This document shows, piece by piece, positions 1-5,837 of a stretch of 8,132 nucleotides of DNA. Made by a program: the position numbers and the translations under genes. Numbering within the stretch: position 1 is the first letter of the stretch; each line of letters opens with the position of its first letter. The stretch comes from Pseudomonadota bacterium (GTDB taxonomy: Bacteria; Myxococcota; Polyangia; GCA-2747355; JACKDQ01): assembly GCA_030591195.1 (NCBI GenBank), contig JAUVBO010000086.1, forward strand, positions 1 through 8,132. The letters are read 5' to 3'. The notes under the pieces are model-generated. The model was not told where the DNA came from and made no database searches. It saw nothing but the letters and a program-made list of their open reading frames with translations.

Positions 1-278
1 AAGTCCATCTCTTCGTCGTCGATCTGGTCGTCGATCAACGTCGCGGCCACCACCCGGCGGAAGAGGAACTGGCGCATCGGTCGGCTGGTGACCTGCTTGA
101 TCGCCTCCTCGTACTCGCCGCCGGTCTTGAGGATCTGCTGGACCTGCTCGTTCTCCTCGGGCGTCAGGCCCAGCTCGAAGGCCGCGTGACCGACGAACCG
201 CACCTCCTCCGCGGAAGGCTCGCCGTGGTTCCGCTCCATCGCTGCCAGCGCCTGGCACACGCACAGTCCCTCGCTCAT
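1..278 (-). CDS. TerB-like helical protein, C-terminus cut by window edge
   Basis: The first 92 codons of a minus-strand gene are visible and its 3' end lies outside the window. The start is ATG at 278, preceded by AAGGAG with 8 nt spacing, so the start is well supported. The peptide begins MSEGLCVCQALAAMERNHGE and is all-helical in character. It shows two copies of an acidic pattern typical of TerB-like folds: residues 14-25 (AMERNHGEPSAEE) followed by a helix and LGLTPEE, then residues 78-92 (AATLIDDQIDDEEMD). In TerB-like proteins the equivalent Asp/Glu clusters sit at the ends of paired helices. The function of this domain family is poorly defined; it occurs in tellurite resistance proteins and many proteins of unknown role. 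The assignment rests on pattern resemblance only, and a different small helical family is possible. No signal peptide is seen, so it is probably cytoplasmic. It is divergent from the 387-650 ORF. Confidence 0.6.
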   Translation of the reverse strand, partial: MSEGLCVCQALAAMERNHGEPSAEEVRFVGHAAFELGLTPEENEQVQQILKTGGEYEEAIKQVTSRPMRQFLFRRVVAATLIDDQIDDEEMD

Positions 279-318
279 CTGTCGTGCTCCTTCGAAGAGA
301 TCGTCTCCTGGAGCAGAA

Positions 319-347
319 AGCCTACCGCAAAGCCCCTGTGGGGACAA
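319..347 (-). promoter_or_regulatory. weak sigma70-like promoter candidate for the TerB-like gene
   Basis: On the minus strand TTGTCC (342-347) is separated by 17 bp from TAGGCT (319-324). The boxes match the consensus at 4 of 6 and 3 of 6 positions, about 40 bp upstream of the ATG at 278. Spacing and location are right but the -10 box is poor, so this is only a candidate. Confidence 0.22.
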
Positions 348-386
348 CGCGGGGGCGACAACACCATTCGCGCTACACTCCGGAGC

Positions 387-650
387 ATGCGGCGCCGTCT
401 CCCGCCCCTGCTCGTGACCACCGCCTGCCTCACGCTGGGCGCGCTGGCGATGCAGCGCCCGGCAGGGGCTCACTCGCCCCGGCGGAACGCTGCCGCCGTC
501 ACGCCGACGGCCCTCGGGCCCGACGCGGTGGCCGCCGGGCCCCTGACGCCACTGCTGGTGCTGCTGCTGTTCGCCTGGCGCCGCCGTTTCGCTATGCTCT
601 GGTACTGTGGGGGGTACAAATGTTCGAAAAGATCATCCACGACTACCTGA
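387..650 (+). CDS. small putative secreted/membrane-anchored protein (87 aa) overlapping mscS
   Basis: This unrecognised ORF starts at ATG 387. Residues 1-28 look like a Sec signal peptide: MRRR, a hydrophobic core (LLVTTACLTLGALAM), then AGA before His29. A short Ala/Pro-rich stretch follows, then a second hydrophobic segment (about 52-64, PLTPLLVLLLFAW) ended by three arginines. This resembles a C-terminal anchor of the CTERM sorting-signal type, but no diagnostic motif is present. Codons 1-70 are almost all G/C at the third position, which supports coding. The last 10 codons lose that bias because they overlap the start of the MscS gene by 31 bp in another frame. No good Shine-Dalgarno is seen: GGAG sits 1 nt from the ATG. 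A TACACT at 374-379 could place a transcription start at or near the ATG, giving leaderless translation, but I find no matching -35. It could instead be a decayed upstream part of the channel gene. Confidence 0.42.
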   Translation: MRRRLPPLLVTTACLTLGALAMQRPAGAHSPRRNAAAVTPTALGPDAVAAGPLTPLLVLLLFAWRRRFAMLWYCGGYKCSKRSSTTT

Positions 651-1720
651 CCATCCCATGGGTGCTGTCGCTGACGATCCTCATCGGCTCGCTGATCGCG
701 GCCTACCTGGCGAGCCAGATCATCTGCCGGGGGGTGATGGTCGCGGCGGGCAAGACCCAGACCGACCTCGACGACAGGATCGTCCTGATCCTGCACCGGC
801 CGATCTTCATCTCGGTGATGCTCGCGGGGATCGCCTGGGCCGTGGCGGTGATCGCGACCCAGCCGCCCGACGGCGGCTGGTTCCTCAAGCCCGGCGCCAG
901 GCAGCTGACCTACGCCGTGCTGCGGACCGTGGCGGTGCTGATCTGGGGGCTGGCCGGGATGCGGATCGGCCGGATCGTGCTGAGCAGCCTCAGCGCCCGC
1001 TCCGCCCGCTCCGGCACCGGCGTGGTCCAGCCACGGACGCTGCCGGCCCTCGACATCCTGCTCAAGCTGGTGGTGATCGCCTCGGCGACCTACTTCGCGC
1101 TGCTCTCGTGGAACGTCAACGTCAGCGGCTGGCTCGCCTCGGCGGGGATCCTCGGCCTGGTCATCGGCCTGGCGGCCAAGGACACGCTGGCCAACCTCTT
1201 CGCCGGCATCTTCATCCTCGCCGACGCGCCCTACAAGATCGGCGACTTCATCATGCTCGACGACAACCTCAGGGGTCGAGTGACCGACATCGGCATCCGC
1301 TCGACCCGAGTGCTGACCCGTAATGACATCCTGGTCACCATCCCGAACGCGGTGATCGGCAACTCGAAGATCGTCAACGAGACCGCTGGCCCCCACGACA
1401 AGGAGCGGGTCAAGGTCCGCGTCTCGGTGGCCTACGGCTCGGACCTCAAGCAGGTGCGCAAGGTGCTACTCGGGTGTCCCGAGGGCGTGCTCGATGTCTC
1501 CACCGAGCCGCAGCCGCGGGTGCGCTTCCGCGAGTTCGGCGACTCGGGTCTGGTCCTGGACCTGCTGGTCTGGGTCGAGGAGCCGGTGATGCGCGGCCGG
1601 GTCATCGACCGCCTCAACCAGCGCGTCTACGACGCCTTCAACGAGGCCGGCATCGAGATCCCCTACAACAAGCACGACGTCTACATCAAGGAGCACCGCA
1701 TCGACCACCTGCCCCGGTAG
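620..1720 (+). CDS. MscS-family mechanosensitive ion channel
   Basis: The product is a 366-aa inner-membrane channel of the small-conductance mechanosensitive family, which opens on hypo-osmotic shock to release solutes. Hydrophobic segments lie at about residues 12-33, 60-80, 97-118 and 145-165. They are followed by the family's signature pore helix and beginning of the beta domain at about 168-210, with the pattern SAGILGLVIGLAAKDTLANL, then ADAPYKIGD. The soluble part includes TDIGIRSTRVLTRND with IPN at 241-243, and ends with FNEAGIEIPYN (340-350), typical of the C-terminal alpha/beta domain. The length is normal for a short MscS with extra N-terminal helices. ATG 620 is chosen because the upstream extension of the frame is Arg/Pro-rich shadow sequence, and a G-rich stretch (610-614) can act as a weak ribosome site. 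A TTCGCC-N17-TATGCT pair (570-598) is a poor promoter candidate. The 5' end overlaps the preceding small ORF, so the two may be co-transcribed. The gene ends 26 bp from a convergent lipoprotein gene. Confidence 0.93.
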   Translation: MFEKIIHDYLTIPWVLSLTILIGSLIAAYLASQIICRGVMVAAGKTQTDLDDRIVLILHRPIFISVMLAGIAWAVAVIATQPPDGGWFLKPGARQLTYAVLRTVAVLIWGLAGMRIGRIVLSSLSARSARSGTGVVQPRTLPALDILLKLVVIASATYFALLSWNVNVSGWLASAGILGLVIGLAAKDTLANLFAGIFILADAPYKIGDFIMLDDNLRGRVTDIGIRSTRVLTRNDILVTIPNAVIGNSKIVNETAGPHDKERVKVRVSVAYGSDLKQVRKVLLGCPEGVLDVSTEPQPRVRFREFGDSGLVLDLLVWVEEPVMRGRVIDRLNQRVYDAFNEAGIEIPYNKHDVYIKEHRIDHLPR

Positions 1721-1746
1721 CTCGCGGGGTCACCGACCTCAGCTCT

Positions 1747-2688
1747 CTAGCGGTACTGCAGGTCGATCGTCATCTGGCCCTTGGTCGCCGGCATCTTGCG
1801 GTCGAGGCGAGCGGGGAGGAAGTGCCGCCCGACCTTGATGAAGCGGAAGCGGTAGGTCATGCCGTCGGCCGCCTGCATCACCAGCTTGCCCTTCTGCTTC
1901 ATCGCCGAGTCCTTGGCGATCGTCACCGACATCGTCGCCTGCTTCACCAGGTTGCGCCCGCCGCGCATGGTGTGCTCGTAGCGCATCTTGCGGGAGATCC
2001 CCACCGGCGCCACGTTGGTCAGCTGGACCACCCGGTAGTTGCGTGCGATGAGGAAGGTGGTCTTGCCCGCCTTGGCCTCCTCGAAGATCAGCTCGAGCTT
2101 GTCGCCAACCTTGCGAACCGTCGCCTTGGGTGCCTGGCCCGGGGCCGCCTGTTGCTTGGTGCCGTCGGTCGGGGGATCGGCGAGCAGGCCCTTGAAGTGC
2201 GCGAAGCGCTGGTGGAGAAAACCGTGGCCGAGCCCGTCGAGCAGCCGCCGGGCGCGGTACTTGAGCGAGGTCCAGATCGTCTTGTTGAAGTCGTTGTCGC
2301 GCTTGACGTCCTTGCCGTCGCGGACCACGCGGGCGAGCTCCACCTCGGGCGGCTTGCCCCGCTGCCAGCTGCCGCGGACGGCGACATCGGTCTTGCCCTT
2401 GGGGTTGTGGAGCTTCATCCGGGCGGTGAACGACAGCCGCTGGAGGCCGAGCAGCTCAGGGTCATAGTGGGCGCGGATCAGCTTGTCGAGCACCGCTGCC
2501 GGCGACTCCTTGATCAGCGGACCGTGGGTGAGATCCTCGATCGGAGCCGCGGGCTGGCTCGCCGCCGCGGGCTGGCTCGCGGGGCCCGTGTCCCCAGAGG
2601 TTGCCGTCGACCTGCGCTTCGGGCAACCAACGAGCGCCGTGAGCAGAAAGAGGAGGATGAGGCCAATGGCAGATCTTCGTCGTCCCAT
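1747..2688 (-). CDS. putative lipoprotein, possibly LolA/LppX-like fold
   Basis: The product is a 313-aa protein that I do not recognise at family level. The N-terminus is a clear lipoprotein signal: MGRRRS, a hydrophobic core, then LTALVGC with the lipidated cysteine at residue 22. The residue after Cys is Pro rather than Asp, so outer-membrane sorting is likely by the enterobacterial rule. A linker with two ASQPAA units (about 37-48) leads to a domain rich in alternating hydrophobic residues suggesting beta strands, for example LSFTARMKLHN and VRGSWQRGKPPEVELARV. The end reads YRFRFIKVGRHFLPARLD...MTIDLQYR. That layout recalls half-open beta-barrel carriers of the LolA/LppX type, but this is inference from texture only. 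ATG 2688 is favoured because it begins the signal peptide. No Shine-Dalgarno is visible upstream. The gene is divergent from the 2791 gene across 102 bp and convergent with mscS. Confidence 0.72.
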   Translation of the reverse strand: MGRRRSAIGLILLFLLTALVGCPKRRSTATSGDTGPASQPAAASQPAAPIEDLTHGPLIKESPAAVLDKLIRAHYDPELLGLQRLSFTARMKLHNPKGKTDVAVRGSWQRGKPPEVELARVVRDGKDVKRDNDFNKTIWTSLKYRARRLLDGLGHGFLHQRFAHFKGLLADPPTDGTKQQAAPGQAPKATVRKVGDKLELIFEEAKAGKTTFLIARNYRVVQLTNVAPVGISRKMRYEHTMRGGRNLVKQATMSVTIAKDSAMKQKGKLVMQAADGMTYRFRFIKVGRHFLPARLDRKMPATKGQMTIDLQYR

Positions 2689-2745
2689 GCGGCGATCGAT
2701 ATCACGTTCCGGTCACCGAGGGGAGGGTGGTGGTGCAACGGGATG

Positions 2746-2759
2746 CTGGACAAGTCCAG
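2746..2759. promoter_or_regulatory. 14-bp perfect palindrome, candidate operator
   Basis: CTGGACAAGTCCAG has two perfect 6-bp arms (CTGGAC and GTCCAG) around a central AA. It lies in the 102-bp region between the divergent lipoprotein gene and the helical-protein gene, and it covers the -35 box of the rightward promoter. A bound dimer here would be expected to block that promoter. No regulator is encoded nearby, so the binding protein is unknown and the site could be coincidental. Confidence 0.4.
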
Positions 2760-2776
2760 TTGCCGCCTCCTACAAT
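2747..2776 (+). promoter_or_regulatory. sigma70-like promoter for the 2791 gene
   Basis: TGGACA (2747-2752) and TACAAT (2771-2776) each match the consensus at 5 of 6 positions and are separated by 18 bp. This is the best promoter-like sequence I found in the window. Initiation about 7 nt after the -10 box would leave a leader of only about 7-8 nt before ATG 2791, with no Shine-Dalgarno. Translation would then be leaderless or nearly so. Confidence 0.5.
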
Positions 2777-2790
2777 CGCCTCCCGTGCCG

Positions 2791-4047
2791 ATGCGAAACG
2801 CAGAACCGACCGATACGACCACCGCGCTGCTTGATCAGGCCCTCGTCGCCAAGGAGCCTGCCGCGCGCCGGCAGGCCTTCGTCGCCTTGGTGCGGTCGGA
2901 TGACTGGCGGCAGGTGCTCGCGCCTCACGTGATCTCTCGCCAGGGCTACAAGCTCGGCGACGCGGTCCAGCCCGACTGGATCACCTTCCGTGAGGCGGCC
3001 AGGCACATCGCCGCGCGCGAGGACCAGATCCAGCGCTGCCTGGAGATGGCCGGCAACCGGTTCTCCGACGAGCTGCTGCTGGCCCTCGCGCGCGAGAAGG
3101 GCGCAGAGCTGGTGGATCACGCGCTGCCGCACCTGCGGACGGCTGACGGACCGCGGGCGCAGGCGCTGCAGTTCATCCTCAACGAGGCCGATCCGACCTG
3201 GGTCACCAGGGCCCTCGCCCGGTCGGTGATCCGGCGCCACCTCAAGCAAACCGAGCTCGACCGCTCGCAGATGATCGGCTGGCTGGCTCAGGCCGGCAAC
3301 TTCGGCGAGTTCCTCGAGAATGTCGAGCAGAACCCGCCGATGGCGATCGAGGAGTGGAATGCCCTCGGGCTGGCCGGCGTCTACAGCGAGGAGCTGTTCA
3401 ACCGCGCGATGGCGATCCTGCCCCACCACCCGGGGCCGATCCTCTACCTCGTCCGGCTCGATCCCCTGCCCGACGAGGTCAGCCCGCGGGTGATGGCCTC
3501 GGCCCGGGCCGAGTGGGTCTCGGCCGCGCTCGAGCTACTGGTGGTCCACGGGGTGGCCCACCCGATCCTCGCGCCGCTCGCCGAGCTCGGCGTGCGCCTC
3601 GGCGGGCGCTGCCTCTCGGCGGCCAACGTCTGGATCGGCTCGACCAAGCTCTCGCGGGAGCTGCTGCGACGGATGGCGGCGGCGATGAAGACCGCCGAGG
3701 ACGGTCGGGTCAACGAGCTGCTGTGGATCCGGCGGCAGGCGCCGTCGGCGGATCGAGCGCTCGAGCGCGGACGCAGCGACCAGGAGGTCGACCCGATGGA
3801 CGCCGCAGCGCTGGTACGGCAGCTGCGCGGCGACAAGGTGCCCGAGCTGGTCTTCGAGATCCTCGATCAGCCGCGCGAGCGGATGACCCCGGCGCTGCTG
3901 CGGCTGCTCTGCGCGGTCCACCGGGAGGCGGCTCAGCAGGTGGCCAACCTCTGCCACAGCCCGCAGCCCGACGTCGCCAAGCGGGCGCGAGAGGCCCGGG
4001 GGTGGCCCGACGTGCTGTGGCCGGAGGAGGAAGAGGAGGGCGACTGA
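2791..4047 (+). CDS. alpha-helical protein of unknown function, HEAT-like texture
   Basis: The product is 418 aa, probably cytoplasmic, with no signal peptide or membrane segment. I do not recognise the family. The sequence is a succession of amphipathic helices about 15-20 residues long with short turns, for example RRQAFVALVRSDDWRQVL, FSDELLLALAREKG, and near the end PQPDVAKRAREARGWPD (391-407), reminiscent of HEAT/Armadillo-type repeats. No catalytic motif is evident. The C-terminus is strongly acidic (EEEEEGD, 412-418). Its GAG/GAA codons also form a Shine-Dalgarno-like AGGAGG at 4034-4039 that may serve the following small ORF. The frame stays open far upstream, but that part is antisense to the lipoprotein and mscS genes and is discounted. 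An in-frame ATG at 2743 would add 16 residues, but it lies upstream of the predicted transcription start, so ATG 2791 is preferred. Confidence 0.78.
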   Translation: MRNAEPTDTTTALLDQALVAKEPAARRQAFVALVRSDDWRQVLAPHVISRQGYKLGDAVQPDWITFREAARHIAAREDQIQRCLEMAGNRFSDELLLALAREKGAELVDHALPHLRTADGPRAQALQFILNEADPTWVTRALARSVIRRHLKQTELDRSQMIGWLAQAGNFGEFLENVEQNPPMAIEEWNALGLAGVYSEELFNRAMAILPHHPGPILYLVRLDPLPDEVSPRVMASARAEWVSAALELLVVHGVAHPILAPLAELGVRLGGRCLSAANVWIGSTKLSRELLRRMAAAMKTAEDGRVNELLWIRRQAPSADRALERGRSDQEVDPMDAAALVRQLRGDKVPELVFEILDQPRERMTPALLRLLCAVHREAAQQVANLCHSPQPDVAKRAREARGWPDVLWPEEEEEGD

Positions 4048-4048
4048 C

Positions 4049-4150
4049 ACGGCCCCCCGATCGCGTCACCTCCTCGACGTCGCCCTGCTGCTGCTCGCCT
4101 GGGCCCTGCTGGTGATGATGATCCTCCTGCTCGCCAGCCAGCACTCCTGA
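4049..4150 (+). CDS. candidate 33-residue single-helix membrane peptide with non-canonical start
   Basis: This frame lies between the stop of the helical-protein gene and the convergent GH57 gene. It reads a basic/polar head (TAPRSRHLLD), one hydrophobic helix of about 20 residues (VALLLLAWALLVMMILLLAS), then QHS and TGA. Nearly every codon ends in G or C. There is no ATG, GTG or TTG at a sensible place. The codon at the right distance (9 nt) from AGGAGG (4034-4039) is ACG at 4049. An ATG-to-ACG change, a sequencing error, a rare start codon, or a frameshift from the upstream gene could each account for this. Internal GTG/ATG codons at 4112-4120 would truncate the helix. Because high GC and CTG/CTC runs can mimic membrane helices, this remains a candidate only. 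Confidence 0.3.
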   Translation, partial: TAPRSRHLLDVALLLLAWALLVMMILLLASQHS

Positions 4151-4157
4151 TCCTCGG

Positions 4158-5837
4158 TCAGTCGCGCCTCGCCTCGGGCGCCGAGGCGTAGACCCGGTAG
4201 TCGATCTCGGGGAAGATGTTGTCGATCAGCTCCACCCGCCCGAGCCACTCGCCGTCGATCCGCCCGGCCTCGAGCTGACGATGGAGCTCGAAGAAGCGCC
4301 GCAGGTGCGCCCGCGTTCGCTGCTCCGCATATTCCACCGAGGTCTGCGCGCGCATGATGAACGCCCAGTCGCTGGCCTGAGCCAGCAGCAGCTCCCGCGC
4401 GGCCTGGGCCCGCGCCCGGCGATCCAGGCCGCCGCCGCTGGTAGCCGTGCCGCGGGTGGCGAGGTCGACCATCCGGCGCGCGGCCTCGTGCAGCGGCGGG
4501 TAGAGCCAGTGGTTGGTCTCGTTGAGCCAGTACTCGTGATAGCCCCGCTCGCCCCAGCTCGACTGGGCCGGCTGGGCGAGCTGATGGACCCGATGACGCT
4601 GCAGGTACCCACGCAGATGCGTCGTCGCCAGGCGGCCCTCGCGCTGCTCGGCGGCGGCGCGACGGAGCACCTGCTCGATCCACCAGGGCCCCTCGTACCA
4701 CCAGTGACCGAACAGCTCGGCGTCGTAGGGCGAGACCACCAGCGGCGGCCGGTCGAAGTCGAGGCGGCCGACCGCCCCGACCTGGGCCAGCCGCTTGTCG
4801 ATGAAATCGTCAGCGTGCTCGAGCGCCTTGGCGCGCCCATGATAGGGATCGTAGAGTTCCTTGTGCTGAACTGGCCCGGTGATCCGATGGTACTTGATGC
4901 CCGTGTCACGTCGGATCCCCTCGGGGCGGAGGAACTCTCCGATGAGCTCGAGGTCGTGGTCGTGGCCGATGTCACGATAGAACTCGCGGTAGATGTAGTC
5001 ACCCGGGTAGCCACGCTCACGGCTCCAGACCTCGATCGACGACTCGAGATCCCGGGCGAAGGCGGCCACCCCGCTGCGGGGCGCATAGATCGGGGCGAAG
5101 CTCGCCGCGTGAGGCTTGGGATCGGCCCAGAGCACCCCGTGGGTGTCGGCGACGAAGTACCGCAGCCCTGAGTGGGCCAGCAGCCGGTCGATCCCCTGGT
5201 AATAGCCGCACTCGGGCAGCCAGATCCCGGTGGGCTGGCGCCCGAAGCGCCGGCGGTAGTGGTCCACCGCCACCTTGATCTGGGCCCAGACCGCCTCGGG
5301 CTGGATCTGCATCAGCGGCAGGTAGCCGTGGGTCGCCCCACTGGTGAGGATGTCGAGGTGGCCGAGCTCCTGCAGCCGCCCGAAGGCGCTCACCAGATCA
5401 CCACCCAGGCGCTGCCAGGTATCGAGCACCTCGTCGAGCTGATCGCGGTAGTGACCAGCCAGGTAGCGCAGGTGGCCCCCCTCCAGCTGGCTCGTGCGAC
5501 GCAGCTCGCTGTCGATCAAGCGCCGGTGAAGCTCGAGGTGACGGTCGTACCGCGACCTCAAGAGGTCGTCGCCGAGCATCGTCATCAGCGGCGGACTGAT
5601 CGAGAGGGTCACCCCGAAAGGCAAGCCCTCGTCGTGCAGACGCTCGAAGAGCGCCAGCAGCGGCAGGTAGGTCTCGGTCAGCGCCTCGAACAGCCAGTGC
5701 TCCTCGAGGAAGTGCTCGTGCTCCGGGTGGTGCACGAAGGGGAGGTGGGCGTGGAGCACGAGCGCCAGGTACCCCTGCGGGGCGCTGTCGGATGAGACGG
5801 TCCTCAGGGCTTGACCTCGGTTAGCTGCCCGAACCAC
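4158..5837 (-). CDS. GH57 (DUF1957-type) 1,4-alpha-glucan branching enzyme-like protein
   Basis: The 559-aa length matches bacterial GH57 branching enzymes of the Thermus type (roughly 520-560). The (beta/alpha)7 domain shows family motifs in order: LHAHLPF (28-34); TSGATHGYLPL (165-175); GIWLPECGYYQGID (204-217), whose Glu209 corresponds to the nucleophile; and SPYDAELFGHWWYEGPWW (369-386), whose Asp372 corresponds to the acid/base. The C-terminal helical region carries SSWGERGYHEYWLN (426-439) and ASDWAFIM (488-495), both usual in DUF1957 members. The expected reaction is transfer of alpha-1,4-glucan chains to alpha-1,6 positions in cytoplasmic glycogen, though some relatives only hydrolyse. 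The active-site loop looks altered (see findings). The start taken is GTG 5837, because the next in-frame GTG falls inside the first motif. AGGAG lies about 11 nt upstream. The GTG is inside the end of the DUF4912 gene (34-bp overlap), implying an operon and translational coupling. Confidence 0.9.
   Translation of the reverse strand: MVRAANRGQALRTVSSDSAPQGYLALVLHAHLPFVHHPEHEHFLEEHWLFEALTETYLPLLALFERLHDEGLPFGVTLSISPPLMTMLGDDLLRSRYDRHLELHRRLIDSELRRTSQLEGGHLRYLAGHYRDQLDEVLDTWQRLGGDLVSAFGRLQELGHLDILTSGATHGYLPLMQIQPEAVWAQIKVAVDHYRRRFGRQPTGIWLPECGYYQGIDRLLAHSGLRYFVADTHGVLWADPKPHAASFAPIYAPRSGVAAFARDLESSIEVWSRERGYPGDYIYREFYRDIGHDHDLELIGEFLRPEGIRRDTGIKYHRITGPVQHKELYDPYHGRAKALEHADDFIDKRLAQVGAVGRLDFDRPPLVVSPYDAELFGHWWYEGPWWIEQVLRRAAAEQREGRLATTHLRGYLQRHRVHQLAQPAQSSWGERGYHEYWLNETNHWLYPPLHEAARRMVDLATRGTATSGGGLDRRARAQAARELLLAQASDWAFIMRAQTSVEYAEQRTRAHLRRFFELHRQLEAGRIDGEWLGRVELIDNIFPEIDYRVYASAPEARRD

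Noticed and set aside
284..619. Upstream extension of the MscS frame to an ATG at 284.
   Set aside because: The added residues are Arg/Pro/His-rich with no membrane segment, and the region is better explained by the 387 ORF in another frame. ATG 620 begins a natural MscS N-terminus.
470..1396. Long minus-strand ORF opposite mscS, rich in Asp, Arg, His and Gln.
   Set aside because: The composition is typical of an antisense frame in high-GC DNA. The plus strand encodes a recognisable channel over the same bases.
1712..1738. Possible bidirectional terminator between mscS and the lipoprotein gene (CCCCG...CGGGG and GGTC...GACC).
   Set aside because: Arms are only 4-5 bp, one overlaps the mscS stop codon, and no T-run follows on either strand.
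2549..2580. Direct repeat CCGCGGGCTGGCTCG in two copies.
   Set aside because: It is explained by the duplicated ASQPAA linker of the lipoprotein and does not suggest a mobile or regulatory element.
1474..2790. An 857-codon open frame extending the helical protein far upstream.
   Set aside because: The extension is antisense to the lipoprotein gene and overlaps mscS. Its composition is Arg/Leu/His-rich shadow sequence, and a good promoter lies just before 2791.
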